From: Chitinophaga filiformis
GTDB taxonomy: Bacteria > Bacteroidota > Bacteroidia > Chitinophagales > Chitinophagaceae
NCBI RefSeq assembly: GCF_023100805.1
Contig: NZ_CP095855.1
Coordinates: forward strand, 5,559,001 to 5,623,000
Direction of reading: 5' to 3'
Length of the DNA: 64,000 nt
Shown: in pieces, positions 9,483-18,493 of the stretch
Numbering within the stretch: the stretch's first letter is position 1
Layout: each line of letters opens with the position of its first letter
Program-made: the position numbers and the translations under genes
The notes under the pieces: generated by a model
Database searches by the model: none
What the model was told of the DNA's origin: nothing
The model's input: only the letters and a program-made list of their open reading frames with translations

Positions 9483-11063
9483 ATGATATTAATCGTAGAT
9501 GATAAACCGGAAAACATCTTATCCCTTCGGAAGATCTTAGAACTGCACGATTTGGAAGTTGATACAGCATCTTCAGGTGAAGAAGCCCTAAAAAAGATCT
9601 TACGGAACAACTATGCGCTGATCATACTGGATGTACAGATGCCCAGCATGGATGGGTTTGAGGTTGCTGAGGCTATTTCGGGATATAGTAAGGCGAAGGA
9701 TGTTCCAATCCTGTTTTTGTCGGCCGTCAATAAAGATAAAAAATTCATTGCGAAAGGATATGCGTCCGGAGGATTGGACTATATCACCAAACCCGTGGAT
9801 CCGGATATCCTGCTGATGAAAGTGAAAACCTTTATCAGGCTTTATGAACAAAACAGGCAGCTGCAGGAGATGCATGCATCGCTGCAGAAAGAGGTGGAAG
9901 TACGTAAAAATGCACAGGCCGCATTAAATGCCAAAGTGCAGGAGCAGCATTCCATGCTGGAATCACTCCCCCAGGTAGCGTTTACCGCCAGTGGGGACGG
10001 CGTCGTGGAATATGCAAACCGTCACTGGTTCTACTACTCTCCTTCGCTGTCGGAATTCCCTCTCACTTACAATCACGAACAGGTACAGGTGCCCGTCTGG
10101 GAAAATGCTATCAGGACCGGTATACCACTGGAAAAGGAGGTTTACCTGCATCACCGCGTGCATAATCATTATCGCTGTCACCTGCTGAGGGCCATTCCTC
10201 TCGAAGAAGAAGGGCGTATTGTAAAATGGGTAGGTACGTTTACAGACATTGCCCTTCAGAAGCAGGCCAATGAAATACTGGAACAAAGAGTGACGGAACG
10301 CACCCGTGAACTGCAGGAAATGAACCAGGCGCTGGAAGCCAGCAACCATGAGTTGCAACAATTCGCATCTGTAGCATCGCACGACCTCAAAGAACCCCTG
10401 CGTAAGATCCAGTTGTTTGGTACCATCCTGCGTGACCGCCACCTGGGCGCCAACCCGGACGCATTGCAATATATGCAGCGCATCGTGAGCTCGTCAGAAC
10501 GGATGACCCGCCTGATCAATGACCTGCTGCAGTATTCAAGACTTTCCGCAGATGTTCCTTTTGAAGCGGTGGATATCAATGTTATCGTCAAAGAGATACT
10601 GGCAGACCTGGAGCTCTCCGTCCGGGATGCCTGTGCAGAGATAACCACAAGCTCATTTCCTGTTGTGGAAGCTATTCCCGGTCAGATCAGGCAGGCATTG
10701 CAGAACATTATCAGTAATGCGCTCAAATTCACCCGTCCGGGGGTATCGCCCTGTATCCATATTCGTGCAGAACGGGTGCTGGAGAAAGAATTCCATAGCC
10801 CGGCCGCAGCAGAGGGACCTTATTGCCGGATCACTATCAACGATAATGGGATTGGGTTCAACGAGGCATATCTGCCGAAGATATTTACCCTCTTTCAACG
10901 GCTGCATAGCACGGAAGTATATGATGGAACAGGCATCGGACTGGCCATTGCAAAGAAAGTAGTAGAGCGGCACCAGGGTATTATCGGGGCCAGCAGCAAA
11001 GAGAATGAAGGGGCTACATTCATTATGGTATTGCCTATAGCGCAAACGAAAGCGACAGCCTGA
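9483..11063 (+). CDS. hybrid response regulator / sensor histidine kinase
   Basis: A 526-residue cytoplasmic signalling protein with the receiver first. REC spans about residues 1-120, with acidic pair Asp6-Asp7, phospho-acceptor Asp50 in LDVQMPSMDG and Lys103. A coiled-coil linker and a PAS-like domain (~150-265) follow. The HisKA dimerisation domain carries His300 (VASHDLKEP). The HATPase domain shows NDNGIGF and GTGIGLAI boxes. No membrane segment. It converges on the cheR-cheB pair, a common Bacteroidota grouping, so it may act with those enzymes. Confidence 0.93.
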   Translation: MILIVDDKPENILSLRKILELHDLEVDTASSGEEALKKILRNNYALIILDVQMPSMDGFEVAEAISGYSKAKDVPILFLSAVNKDKKFIAKGYASGGLDYITKPVDPDILLMKVKTFIRLYEQNRQLQEMHASLQKEVEVRKNAQAALNAKVQEQHSMLESLPQVAFTASGDGVVEYANRHWFYYSPSLSEFPLTYNHEQVQVPVWENAIRTGIPLEKEVYLHHRVHNHYRCHLLRAIPLEEEGRIVKWVGTFTDIALQKQANEILEQRVTERTRELQEMNQALEASNHELQQFASVASHDLKEPLRKIQLFGTILRDRHLGANPDALQYMQRIVSSSERMTRLINDLLQYSRLSADVPFEAVDINVIVKEILADLELSVRDACAEITTSSFPVVEAIPGQIRQALQNIISNALKFTRPGVSPCIHIRAERVLEKEFHSPAAAEGPYCRITINDNGIGFNEAYLPKIFTLFQRLHSTEVYDGTGIGLAIAKKVVERHQGIIGASSKENEGATFIMVLPIAQTKATA

Positions 11064-11078
11064 GCCTGATTATACCAC

Positions 11079-11648
11079 TCAGTCTTTCAGGTCTCTTACA
11101 AAATCAATGATCTCACCTATATTAAGCACCTTATCGACCTTTACCGCACCGATGGCGTACTTTGGCATAAAGGAAGCTTCGGCCGTACGCGGGTCCTGTA
11201 CAGCGGTAACACCGCCGGAATCATGCACTGCCTGCAAGCCCTCCGCCCCATCCATATTAGCTCCTGACAGCAACAAACAATATAAATGACCGCCACACAC
11301 TTCGGCAGCCGACATAAATGTCACGTCGATACTGGGGCGACTGTAATGTACCTTCTCGGACGCATCCAGCGTAAGCGAGCCATCGGGCTCTATTAACAGG
11401 TGATAGTCTGCCGGCGCCACATATATACGACCAGGCAACAGCATGTCCTTGTCTTCCGCTTCCTTCACAGGAAGACTGCTTCTGGAAGCCAGCAGGTCCG
11501 ACAACAGTGTCTCACTGTCAGCCTTGCGGTGTAGCACGATAATCATCGCCAGCGGCCATGCGGGCTCCAGTTCAGGTAAGAGTTGCAACAGCACATCCAG
11601 GCTGCCTGCAGAACCGCCGATGACCAGCAATGTTGGAAGAGGGGTCAT
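11079..11648 (-). CDS. cheB: CheB-type protein-glutamate methylesterase (no receiver domain)
   Basis: A 189-residue stand-alone CheB catalytic domain. The expected triad is visible: Ser13 in GGSAGS, His40 in VLHRKAD and Asp133 in SGANMDG. The regulatory receiver found in classical CheB is absent, so phosphorylation control would have to come from a partner, perhaps the adjacent REC-kinase. Its start overlaps the cheR stop by 4 bases (ATGA), indicating translational coupling. No chemoreceptor lies nearby, so the role is probably signalling other than flagellar chemotaxis (inference). Confidence 0.9.
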   Translation of the reverse strand: MTPLPTLLVIGGSAGSLDVLLQLLPELEPAWPLAMIIVLHRKADSETLLSDLLASRSSLPVKEAEDKDMLLPGRIYVAPADYHLLIEPDGSLTLDASEKVHYSRPSIDVTFMSAAEVCGGHLYCLLLSGANMDGAEGLQAVHDSGGVTAVQDPRTAEASFMPKYAIGAVKVDKVLNIGEIIDFVRDLKD

Positions 11649-12541
11649 GTTGTTATTTTTCTCCAGATCTTTTCCTTTTGGGCAACCGGCTTGAACAAGG
11701 GGGCTACAGTGGTGAATCGTAGTGTTTCTTTCGCGCCCAGTGCCAGGAAACCTAATTGTTCGAGGCTGTCACTGAACAGGTGCAGCACCTTGTCCTGCAG
11801 GTCTTTGTTGAAGTAAATAAGTACATTCCGGCAAATGATCAGCTGAAACTCATTGAAGGAACGGTCTGTAACGAGGTTATGTGCAGCGAAGATAATCTTC
11901 TCTCTCAACATATCGGAGAACTTGGCATATTCATAATTCGCTGCGTAATAGCGGGAGAATTCCTGCTGCCCGCCCGATGCCAGGTAATTCTGCGAATACT
12001 GCTGCATATACTGTAAAGGGAAGATCCCCTTACGGGCTGTTTCCAGTACACTTTCATTGATGTCCGTTGCGTAGATGATGGATTTATGCAGGAGGTTCAT
12101 TTCATGCAGCAGGATAGCCATTGAATAGGCTTCCTCGCCACTGGAACAACCGGCATGCCATATGCGGATCAGCGGATAGGTGGCTAACACCGGCAACACC
12201 TGTCTGCGAAGTTCCCGGAAAAACCCCGGGTCACGGAACATCTCTGTCACGTTCACGGTGATCTGCTCCATCAGGTGGACCAGGTAAGCGGGATCTGTCT
12301 TCACCCTGTACCTGAACTCTGCAAAACTCGGAAAACGGTCCGCGATATATACACGCTGCAACCTGCGCTTCACAGATGCGAATGAATAATCCGTAAAATC
12401 GTATCCATATTGCTCCAGTAAGTCATTTAACAATAGTAAAACATCCTCATCCTTCAAATGGCGCAGGTGATCCATCATTGAATATTCATGCTGTTTTTGC
12501 AGTTGTAAGTTCGCAAAGTTTTCCGGCATTTCCATGTTCAC
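11645..12541 (-). CDS. cheR: CheR-type protein-glutamate methyltransferase
   Basis: A 298-residue SAM-dependent methyltransferase. An N-terminal helical CheR domain (about residues 25-95) precedes the catalytic domain with the family signature WHAGCSSGEEAYS (SAM binding). The segment TVNVTEMFRDP is also typical. ICRNVLIYF marks the late strand. First gene of the cheR-cheB operon. Two further Met codons lie within the first 25 residues, so the exact start is uncertain. Confidence 0.92.
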   Translation of the reverse strand: MNMEMPENFANLQLQKQHEYSMMDHLRHLKDEDVLLLLNDLLEQYGYDFTDYSFASVKRRLQRVYIADRFPSFAEFRYRVKTDPAYLVHLMEQITVNVTEMFRDPGFFRELRRQVLPVLATYPLIRIWHAGCSSGEEAYSMAILLHEMNLLHKSIIYATDINESVLETARKGIFPLQYMQQYSQNYLASGGQQEFSRYYAANYEYAKFSDMLREKIIFAAHNLVTDRSFNEFQLIICRNVLIYFNKDLQDKVLHLFSDSLEQLGFLALGAKETLRFTTVAPLFKPVAQKEKIWRKITT

Positions 12542-12574
12542 ATATCAATCTCCCCTCATATTGCGCTATAACGT

Positions 12575-12606
12575 CAAACGTAATGCCAATCCTGGCTCAG
12601 CAATTA
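12575..12606 (-). promoter_or_regulatory. likely promoter of cheR-cheB
   Basis: On the minus strand, TACGTTTG (12582-12575) matches TAnnTTTG, with a TTG about 18 bases upstream. The cheR start is 34 bases downstream. Confidence 0.5.
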
Positions 12607-12722
12607 AAATCCAACGTAAATAGTACATGCATTTTCGTCATTGTTCCTATCTTTAACAGACCTTATCAGAAGATTCATTAGTATCGTAAATAATTATTCT
12701 ATACCTAGCATAATGCCAGTTT

Positions 12723-13535
12723 ATGCCACTCTTTAGGACTGAAAGCCGTCTTTGCGCGGCCTTATTGCTGGTATCGATCATTGCCAGTGCCTTTCGCCCG
12801 GTGAACAGCGATAAAGGCAAAATGCGTCTCCGGGGTATCAGTACTGCAGCCAGTAAAACAGTGATCTCTTACAATGCAGACAAAAGTATTGCAGCGCTGC
12901 TTACGATTGACCAGACTACTGAGAGCGGTTATACAGCCACGCGCATTCCTGTTTATAAAGATGGCAGGCTTATCAGGGTATTTGTGACAGATGAGGAGTC
13001 TTCACAGGCGCCTGTACTGTTCTCGTCTTTCGAGTATTCAGATAAGGGCAGGATCAGGAGGATCATCTATTACCTGGAAGGCGCGGTACATGGGTATGAC
13101 TCATTGGCCTATAATGCCAATGGCCAGATAAGCGCACGTTATTTTTTTAACGATACGCAGGATGGAATTGCGTTTGAAAATAACAATTGCCAGTTATATA
13201 CCTGGAACAATAAAGGCAACATTATTACGATTGAGAATATGGGGCGTGTGAACAGGAAATTGCCGTTCATGTTAAGTTCTACCACAACTTATACGTACGA
13301 CGATCATCCCAACGCACAACACAGCATCCCCTCCTTGTGTTACCTGACAGATATTGCAGCAGAGAACATGTCTGCAAACAATATCATCACGGAAACCATC
13401 ACGCCGGCTACCGGCGATAACAGTATCGTCAAGCATTATTCATATGAATATAATGCAGACCGGTATCCGGCAAGGATCACTGCCCGTTATGCGGTGGATG
13501 ACGAAATGATGGTGACGGATCTGGAGTGGGATTAA
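12723..13535 (+). CDS. secreted hypothetical protein
   Basis: A 270-residue exported protein with an N-terminal hydrophobic signal (residues ~9-25, ending ASAFRP). The body has repeated Tyr-rich beta-strand patterns such as SFEYSDKGRIRRIIYY, SLAYNANGQISARYFF and YSYEYNADRYPARI. These resemble the YD-like strands of DUF4595-type Bacteroidota surface proteins. No catalytic motif seen. Function unknown. A weak -7 box (TATCTTTA near 12649) precedes it. Confidence 0.7.
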   Translation: MPLFRTESRLCAALLLVSIIASAFRPVNSDKGKMRLRGISTAASKTVISYNADKSIAALLTIDQTTESGYTATRIPVYKDGRLIRVFVTDEESSQAPVLFSSFEYSDKGRIRRIIYYLEGAVHGYDSLAYNANGQISARYFFNDTQDGIAFENNNCQLYTWNNKGNIITIENMGRVNRKLPFMLSSTTTYTYDDHPNAQHSIPSLCYLTDIAAENMSANNIITETITPATGDNSIVKHYSYEYNADRYPARITARYAVDDEMMVTDLEWD

Positions 13536-13571
13536 CAACAGCGGTCATTATATCGGACATATTGTGCTGAA

Positions 13572-13669
13572 AATACGTGACTCCTGCGGAGCCAGTTATG
13601 TGATAGATTGATATTGCTTGCCATCAATATGATCATATAGCTGTCCGCGGGAGTCACGTATTCTTTTTT
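13572..13669. terminator. long bidirectional terminator hairpin
   Basis: AATACGTGACTCCTGCGGA at 13572-13590 pairs with TCCGCGGGAGTCACGTATT at 13644-13662, and the pairing continues inward for about ten more bases. T-rich sequence follows. It sits between two convergent genes, so it may serve both strands. Confidence 0.8.
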
Positions 13670-13692
13670 CAACGTTAACTGTTCTCCGTTCC

Positions 13693-14466
13693 TTATTGTG
13701 GATAGAGGATCTGTGTAGCGAGTACATCACCAGCGGTAAAGCCGGCCCAGTTCAATACGAATGAATTCATCACGGAGTTGGCATCTACCGTCGGCGTACC
13801 GGTGATGAAGATGCCCTGGGTCTGGTTGGTGTGATAGAAACCGATGGTGTGGCCCAGTTCATGAGTGATCGCGAACAGTTTCTGACTAGCCGGCAGGCTG
13901 TTGTAGTTACTGTTGATCTCAACGCTTACACCGGGTCTGCCATTGGATGTGGGAAGGTAAGCGCGGGCGATCCAGTTGGCTGATTCAAAGCCCATAAATA
14001 CCCTGGTATATACACCAGTTGCAGAGGTAGTGATGGACATGCCCAGTCTTGTACCGTTCACCGCATTCCAGTTGTTCACCGCACCCTGGATAGCTGTTCT
14101 CCATGCAGCAGGCACCGCAGGATCGATGTAGAGCCTTACATTTGTGTTGTAGGTATTGCTTACCAGGTAAGCGCCTCTCCAATGCTCACCTGAAGGGATA
14201 CGATCAGGATTTGCATCGTTAGCAACACGTTTTTCCACTTCTGCTTTTGAAATGATCACATCGCCATCGAGGATGAAGTTGTCTCCTTTCAGGACGATCT
14301 TGTCCTTTTTAAATCCCTGTGTTTCCAGGTAGTTCACCAATTTCTCAGTGTTGTCTTCAGATTTGACATCCGCAGTTGCATTGTCTTTACTGCAGGCAAA
14401 CAGGAACATTGACAGGGCGAAGAAAAGAAAATGAATTTGACGCACATAGATTGACTTGGTTTTCAT
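13693..14466 (-). CDS. M57-type dual-action 'HEIGH' zinc metalloprotease lipoprotein
   Basis: A 257-residue lipoprotein (lipobox LFAC at about residue 25) with a zinc-protease site HELGHTIGFYH: His202, Glu203, His206 and His212. That is the extended HExxHxxGxxH motif of metzincin-like peptidase family M57. PSGEHWRGAYLV and WRTAIQGAVNNWNAVNGT upstream fit the family, as does the C-terminal Met region (SVMNSF). Likely an extracytoplasmic, membrane-anchored protease. Single gene with its own terminator downstream. Confidence 0.88.
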   Translation of the reverse strand: MKTKSIYVRQIHFLFFALSMFLFACSKDNATADVKSEDNTEKLVNYLETQGFKKDKIVLKGDNFILDGDVIISKAEVEKRVANDANPDRIPSGEHWRGAYLVSNTYNTNVRLYIDPAVPAAWRTAIQGAVNNWNAVNGTRLGMSITTSATGVYTRVFMGFESANWIARAYLPTSNGRPGVSVEINSNYNSLPASQKLFAITHELGHTIGFYHTNQTQGIFITGTPTVDANSVMNSFVLNWAGFTAGDVLATQILYPQ

Positions 14467-14662
14467 ACAAACGGGTTTTTATTTTGAGGGTAAAAAAAAG
14501 AGCTACAGTGTAAGTTGAATTTACAATAAAAAAATAATGCAAAAACAAAATATTACTATCACTGCTAAACGTAAATGCAGTTAAAAGCATCTCCCTGAAA
14601 ACAAGACAGGACAAGCCTTTGTGGCTTGTCCTGCTGCAAATATATTGCGGCATCAGCAGCTG

Positions 14663-16906
14663 TTAATTAGCACCCTGCTGCTCTTTAATGAATGCATTTA
14701 ATTTTTTGCCGCTACCGGCTACCCATACAATATCTCCTTCTTCCAGGTGCATATTTGACTCCGGATTTAAGATCCTTCTTCCTTTCCTTTCCACGCCCAG
14801 TACGATTCCGCGGGTGCGTTCCCGTATGCCCAATTCTCTTATGGTCTTGTTTGACAGGCGCGAATGCTTACCGATCAGGAACTGTTTCAAAGCAATCGGA
14901 TCCGTATCCAACGCCTGTGGTTCAGCATCTGCGGTTACAGGTTCGAGAAAACGGTTGAACTTTTCCAGTTGTTCATCGGTCCCGATTCCCGTGATAACAT
15001 CACCAGGAAACAGGCGTTCATTTTTATCAGGTGCATAGATCTTCTGTCCACTTCTGTTGATTAACGCAATGTTAATCCCGAAGTTTTCACGTAGTGCTAA
15101 TTCCAACAAAGTTTTACCTGCAACCGGCGACAGCGGACGTACTTCAGCCACTGCCAGGTGCGCATCCCAGGGGGCCAGCACCGACTTATTGATCCCTCCC
15201 ACCTTTGCATCGCGCGCATTAAAATTGGAGAAGAATCTTTCCTCTATGGTAGTATAAAAGCCCTGTACCCGATGGCGCAGTGCAAATATCAGTAACGCGA
15301 TCGCCAATGTAACGATCAATGCGATGGAGGGAGAAAAGAAGCGGTCCATGAAAAAACCGACCAGGAACACCGCCAGCACTACTCTGGACAAACGTACCAG
15401 TAACAAGGGGCCACGGTACTTCTTTTGTTCCCATATATTGGAAGAAGCCTGGCTGCTGATATTCCTGAAAGCCAGTGCCCAGAGGAATGGCATCAGCAGT
15501 ACCAGGGTGATCACCGCACTGGCTACACGCCCCCAGTTATAACCATTGATCCTGATAGTGACCAGTGGCAGGAGATAATAATACGACAGAAGTATAATAG
15601 CGAGGATGACCACTGCATAGATGGTCATATTTACAACATAAGACCTCAGTAACTGTTTCCAGTCGCTCACAACAGAGATAGTCTGCGCTGCTGCACTGTA
15701 CCTGTTCAATGCCGTCTTCCAGCGATGAGGCAATACAGCTGCTATCTTTTCATAAAAAGGCGCTGATAAGCGGATCATATAAGGCGTTGTGAAGGTAGTG
15801 ACTGCAGATACGGCAACGGCTACAGGATACAGAAAATCACTCGTCACTTTCAGCGAAAGTCCCAGCTGCGCTATAATAAAAGAGAACTCGCCTATCTGCG
15901 CAAGGCTCATCCCTGCCTGTACGGAAGTCTTTAACGGTTGCCCCGAGAGCAATGCACCGATACAGGTACTGATCGTTTTACCTGCCAGTGTGACCAATGT
16001 AATAATAGCCACAGGTCCCGCATATTTAACCAGCATGGCGGGATCGATGAGCATTCCTACAGAGATGAAGAATACGGCGCCAAACAGCTCTTTTACGGGC
16101 TTTATAAGATGTTCTATCTTCTCTGCCTGCGTAGTTTCTGCCAATATAGATCCCATAATGAAAGCACCCAGCGCTGGTGAGAATCCGGCCTGGGTGGCCA
16201 GTACTACCATCAGCAGGCAAAGGCCGATGGCGGTCACCAGCAGGGTCTCTTCATTCATCAGTTTCTTTGTTTTCCGCAGCAGTGTGGGAATAAAGAAGAT
16301 ACCTGTTACAAACCAGGCGATGAGAAAGAATACCAGTTTGATGACGGAGGAAAGCATTTCTCCGCCGGCGAACTGCTGACTGACAGCGAGCGTGGACAAC
16401 AACACCAGCAGCACGATGGCTACCAGGTCTTCCACCACGAGGATACCGAACACCAGTCCGGCAAACTGCTGCCCTTTAATACCCAGTTCCTCAAAGGCCC
16501 GGATGATGATGGTAGTGGACGAAACAGACAATATGCCGCCCAGGAAGATGCTGTCCATGGAAGACCATCCCATCAGCTGCCCGATGAGATAACCCAGCAG
16601 CAGCATGAATACGACTTCCACGATAGCGGTAATGGAAGATGAACCTCCTACTTTGATCAGTTTTTTAAAACTGAATTCGAGTCCGAGACTAAACAAGAGG
16701 AATATGACCCCTATTTCGGACCATATCCTGATATTGGCCTCATCGGACACTGTCGGGAATAAGGACACATGTTGTCCCACCAGGAGGCCGGCCACAATAT
16801 ATCCCAGCACAAGTGGCTGCTTCAATTTCTTGAAGATCAGGGTTGTTATAGCCGCAGCAATTAGTATCAAAGCCAGGTCGGCGATCAAAGGTGGTAAATG
16901 CATCAT
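14663..16906 (-). CDS. CPA2-family cation:proton antiporter (Kef type) with two RCK_C domains
   Basis: A 747-residue inner-membrane antiporter. Residues ~5-390 form the Na/H exchanger domain with family motifs LGYIVAGLLVGQ, LLFSLGLEF and FGILVVEDLVAIV. Extra membrane segments follow to about 560. Two C-terminal RCK_C (TrkA-C) regulatory domains lie at about 575-650 and 665-740 (LEEGDIVWVAGS). No RCK_N nucleotide-binding domain is evident. Role: K+ or Na+ efflux coupled to proton entry; the ion is not decidable from sequence. Confidence 0.92.
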   Translation of the reverse strand: MMHLPPLIADLALILIAAAITTLIFKKLKQPLVLGYIVAGLLVGQHVSLFPTVSDEANIRIWSEIGVIFLLFSLGLEFSFKKLIKVGGSSSITAIVEVVFMLLLGYLIGQLMGWSSMDSIFLGGILSVSSTTIIIRAFEELGIKGQQFAGLVFGILVVEDLVAIVLLVLLSTLAVSQQFAGGEMLSSVIKLVFFLIAWFVTGIFFIPTLLRKTKKLMNEETLLVTAIGLCLLMVVLATQAGFSPALGAFIMGSILAETTQAEKIEHLIKPVKELFGAVFFISVGMLIDPAMLVKYAGPVAIITLVTLAGKTISTCIGALLSGQPLKTSVQAGMSLAQIGEFSFIIAQLGLSLKVTSDFLYPVAVAVSAVTTFTTPYMIRLSAPFYEKIAAVLPHRWKTALNRYSAAAQTISVVSDWKQLLRSYVVNMTIYAVVILAIILLSYYYLLPLVTIRINGYNWGRVASAVITLVLLMPFLWALAFRNISSQASSNIWEQKKYRGPLLLVRLSRVVLAVFLVGFFMDRFFSPSIALIVTLAIALLIFALRHRVQGFYTTIEERFFSNFNARDAKVGGINKSVLAPWDAHLAVAEVRPLSPVAGKTLLELALRENFGINIALINRSGQKIYAPDKNERLFPGDVITGIGTDEQLEKFNRFLEPVTADAEPQALDTDPIALKQFLIGKHSRLSNKTIRELGIRERTRGIVLGVERKGRRILNPESNMHLEEGDIVWVAGSGKKLNAFIKEQQGAN

Positions 16907-17009
16907 CTGTATTTCCAGTTTGAATGAGTTAATAATTGTAATAACATAGCAGCCCTGCAGATGTCAATCTGCAGCGCCCGGGAACAAACAAGGCTAATGT
17001 TACATTAAC

Positions 17010-17384
17010 TCACCAGAAAATATGCTGGGGATAGATAAGCGACCTGATGATAGCATGCAGATCGGACAACAGACGTACCGCCTGTACTTTACAGGATAAT
17101 AAATCGTTTCCCGCAGGGAAATTTGTCCTGACAGCATCTGCTCCGTCACGGGTATCTGTTTTAACGGATGCGATGACTGATCGCTGTGGAGTAGTGATGA
17201 TGGTTTGCGGGGAGGGAGGCATTCCACGATGCCTCAACTCCCTGTCGCATGACAATATCTTCAGGAACGGCCGGCTGGCGGGAGCCACTGCCCTGGCTTT
17301 ATGACATCCTGTTATAACTGCATTGACACTCAGTCCGCAGCAAAATAACATGATCAGCAGGCACAGATAAGAAAGACTCCGCAT
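17010..17384 (-). CDS. possible small secreted protein
   Basis: A 124-codon frame with a convincing signal peptide (MRSLSYLCLLIMLFCCGLS, cleavage near VNA), starting 18 bases after the MarR stop. No family recognised and no conserved motif. The mature part has an unusual composition rich in Arg, Ser and Thr, so the frame could be fortuitous. If real, it would be cotranscribed with marR. Confidence 0.35.
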   Translation of the reverse strand: MRSLSYLCLLIMLFCCGLSVNAVITGCHKARAVAPASRPFLKILSCDRELRHRGMPPSPQTIITTPQRSVIASVKTDTRDGADAVRTNFPAGNDLLSCKVQAVRLLSDLHAIIRSLIYPQHIFW

Positions 17385-17402
17385 ACGGGCAAAGATATTT
17401 TT

Positions 17403-17855
17403 TTATCCCCGTATTTTGTCCAGCAGGTCGCTCAAAGTAGCGGCTTCTGCTTCTGTGATCCTGTCTGCCAGATCATCATAGAAGGTGTCCATCAGTATAT
17501 CCACGTCCGACAAGAGCTTCAGCCCCTGTGGTGTGATACTGATATCCATTTTCCGCCTGTTATGCGGACAAAGCCGGCGCTGTACATATTCCAGCTTTTC
17601 CAGTTTGTCCAGCAAGCGGGTCACATCGCTTGCCTTGTCCAGCATGACATCTTTAATGTCGCCGGCAGATACAGGTTCGGGGTGACGTCCTTTTATGATC
17701 CGCAATGCATTATAGTGTTGCGGCAACAATCCATGTTCTTTCAGGTTCGCTCCAAGGGCGTCACGCAACCAGTTTCCCGTATATAACAGGTTCACTACGA
17801 TCTTGTGATAATCGTCCTTGAACTTGCGCTGATTAATAGCTTGTTCAATTCTCAT
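17403..17855 (-). CDS. MarR-family transcriptional regulator
   Basis: A 150-residue winged-helix repressor. Dimerisation helices flank the wHTH: recognition region SAGDIKDVMLDKASDVTRLLDKLE and wing RRLCPHNRRKMDISITPQG. It probably binds the palindrome in its own promoter (17880-17889). The likely target is itself, perhaps with the small downstream frame. The ligand is unknown. Confidence 0.9.
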   Translation of the reverse strand: MRIEQAINQRKFKDDYHKIVVNLLYTGNWLRDALGANLKEHGLLPQHYNALRIIKGRHPEPVSAGDIKDVMLDKASDVTRLLDKLEKLEYVQRRLCPHNRRKMDISITPQGLKLLSDVDILMDTFYDDLADRITEAEAATLSDLLDKIRG

Positions 17856-17859
17856 ACAT

Positions 17860-17889
17860 CAAAGATAAATAAATATGCGTGTTGCAACA
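17860..17889 (-). promoter_or_regulatory. marR promoter and candidate MarR operator
   Basis: TATCTTTG (17867-17860, minus strand) ends four bases before the marR ATG, so the transcript may be leaderless. The perfect palindrome TGTTGCAACA (17880-17889) overlaps the expected -33 region. Wider arms AAATATG/CATATTT flank it. This suits autorepression. Confidence 0.5.
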
Positions 17890-18342
17890 TATTTGCGTTA
17901 ATGTATTCTTTTAACAGCCTGTGGATATTTAAAATATATGCTATAGTTATATTTGTTTTGTACCTCATCTGTCCTTTACCGGGGCCCGATAGCAGGCCTT
18001 TACCGGCTGCAGAAAGCCCCCATCCCTAACTGCCAGCAGAAATGACCAGATATTACTTCTGATAACGATTTTAGTTAAAAAGCCCTGGCACGCATGTATA
18101 CATCAACAATACTACAAAAAAAGCACCATGGTAGCGCCAGAGCCCCCTTGTCACGCAGGCCCGCCGGGGGAACTACTTGATTGAACAGGTGTAAAAACGA
18201 CGCATTACAATACAGGCAAGCGATAGCGGGATCAAACGATTACGAGGATGTTAATTTTTGGTTAACGGTAGGCGATTTCTTGCGTTAACCAGATAAAATA
18301 TACCCTTTACCAAAATGAGAAAGCAGGGTCGAATGTCTCTAT

Positions 18343-18350
18343 TATCTTTG
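18343..18350 (+). promoter_or_regulatory. -7 promoter box upstream of a tiny frame
   Basis: TATCTTTG matches TAnnTTTG. No clear TTTG lies 19-21 bases upstream. It could drive the 33-codon frame at 18371 and the SDR gene at 18494. The rest of 17890-18342 shows no gene; GGTTAACG/CGTTAACC half-sites near 18250-18280 form a spaced inverted repeat. Confidence 0.4.
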
Positions 18351-18370
18351 GTACAGGTTTTTCATAGGAT

Positions 18371-18472
18371 ATGGTTAAAAAATTAGGGGCGGTATTCTTA
18401 CCGCCCTTCCTCATTATAGCCCCTACATATCTCTTTTCCGTTTATATGTTTATATTTAAGGACTTATATTAA
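18371..18472 (+). CDS. possible 33-residue membrane peptide
   Basis: ATG to TAA frame encoding a peptide beginning MVKKLGAVFLPPFLIIAPTY: two basic residues, then a single hydrophobic span to near the C-terminus (ends FKDLY). That is the composition of a small inner-membrane protein. A -7 box lies 20 bases upstream and the SDR gene starts 21 bases downstream. Codon evidence is too short to judge. Confidence 0.35.
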   Translation: MVKKLGAVFLPPFLIIAPTYLFSVYMFIFKDLY

Positions 18473-18493
18473 GAGTAAAAGATCACCTGAAGG

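Noticed and set aside
18240..18290. GGTTAACG/CGTTAACC inverted half-sites as an operator
   Set aside because: The 15-base spacing and distance from any clear promoter leave it unsupported; it may be chance in AT-rich sequence.
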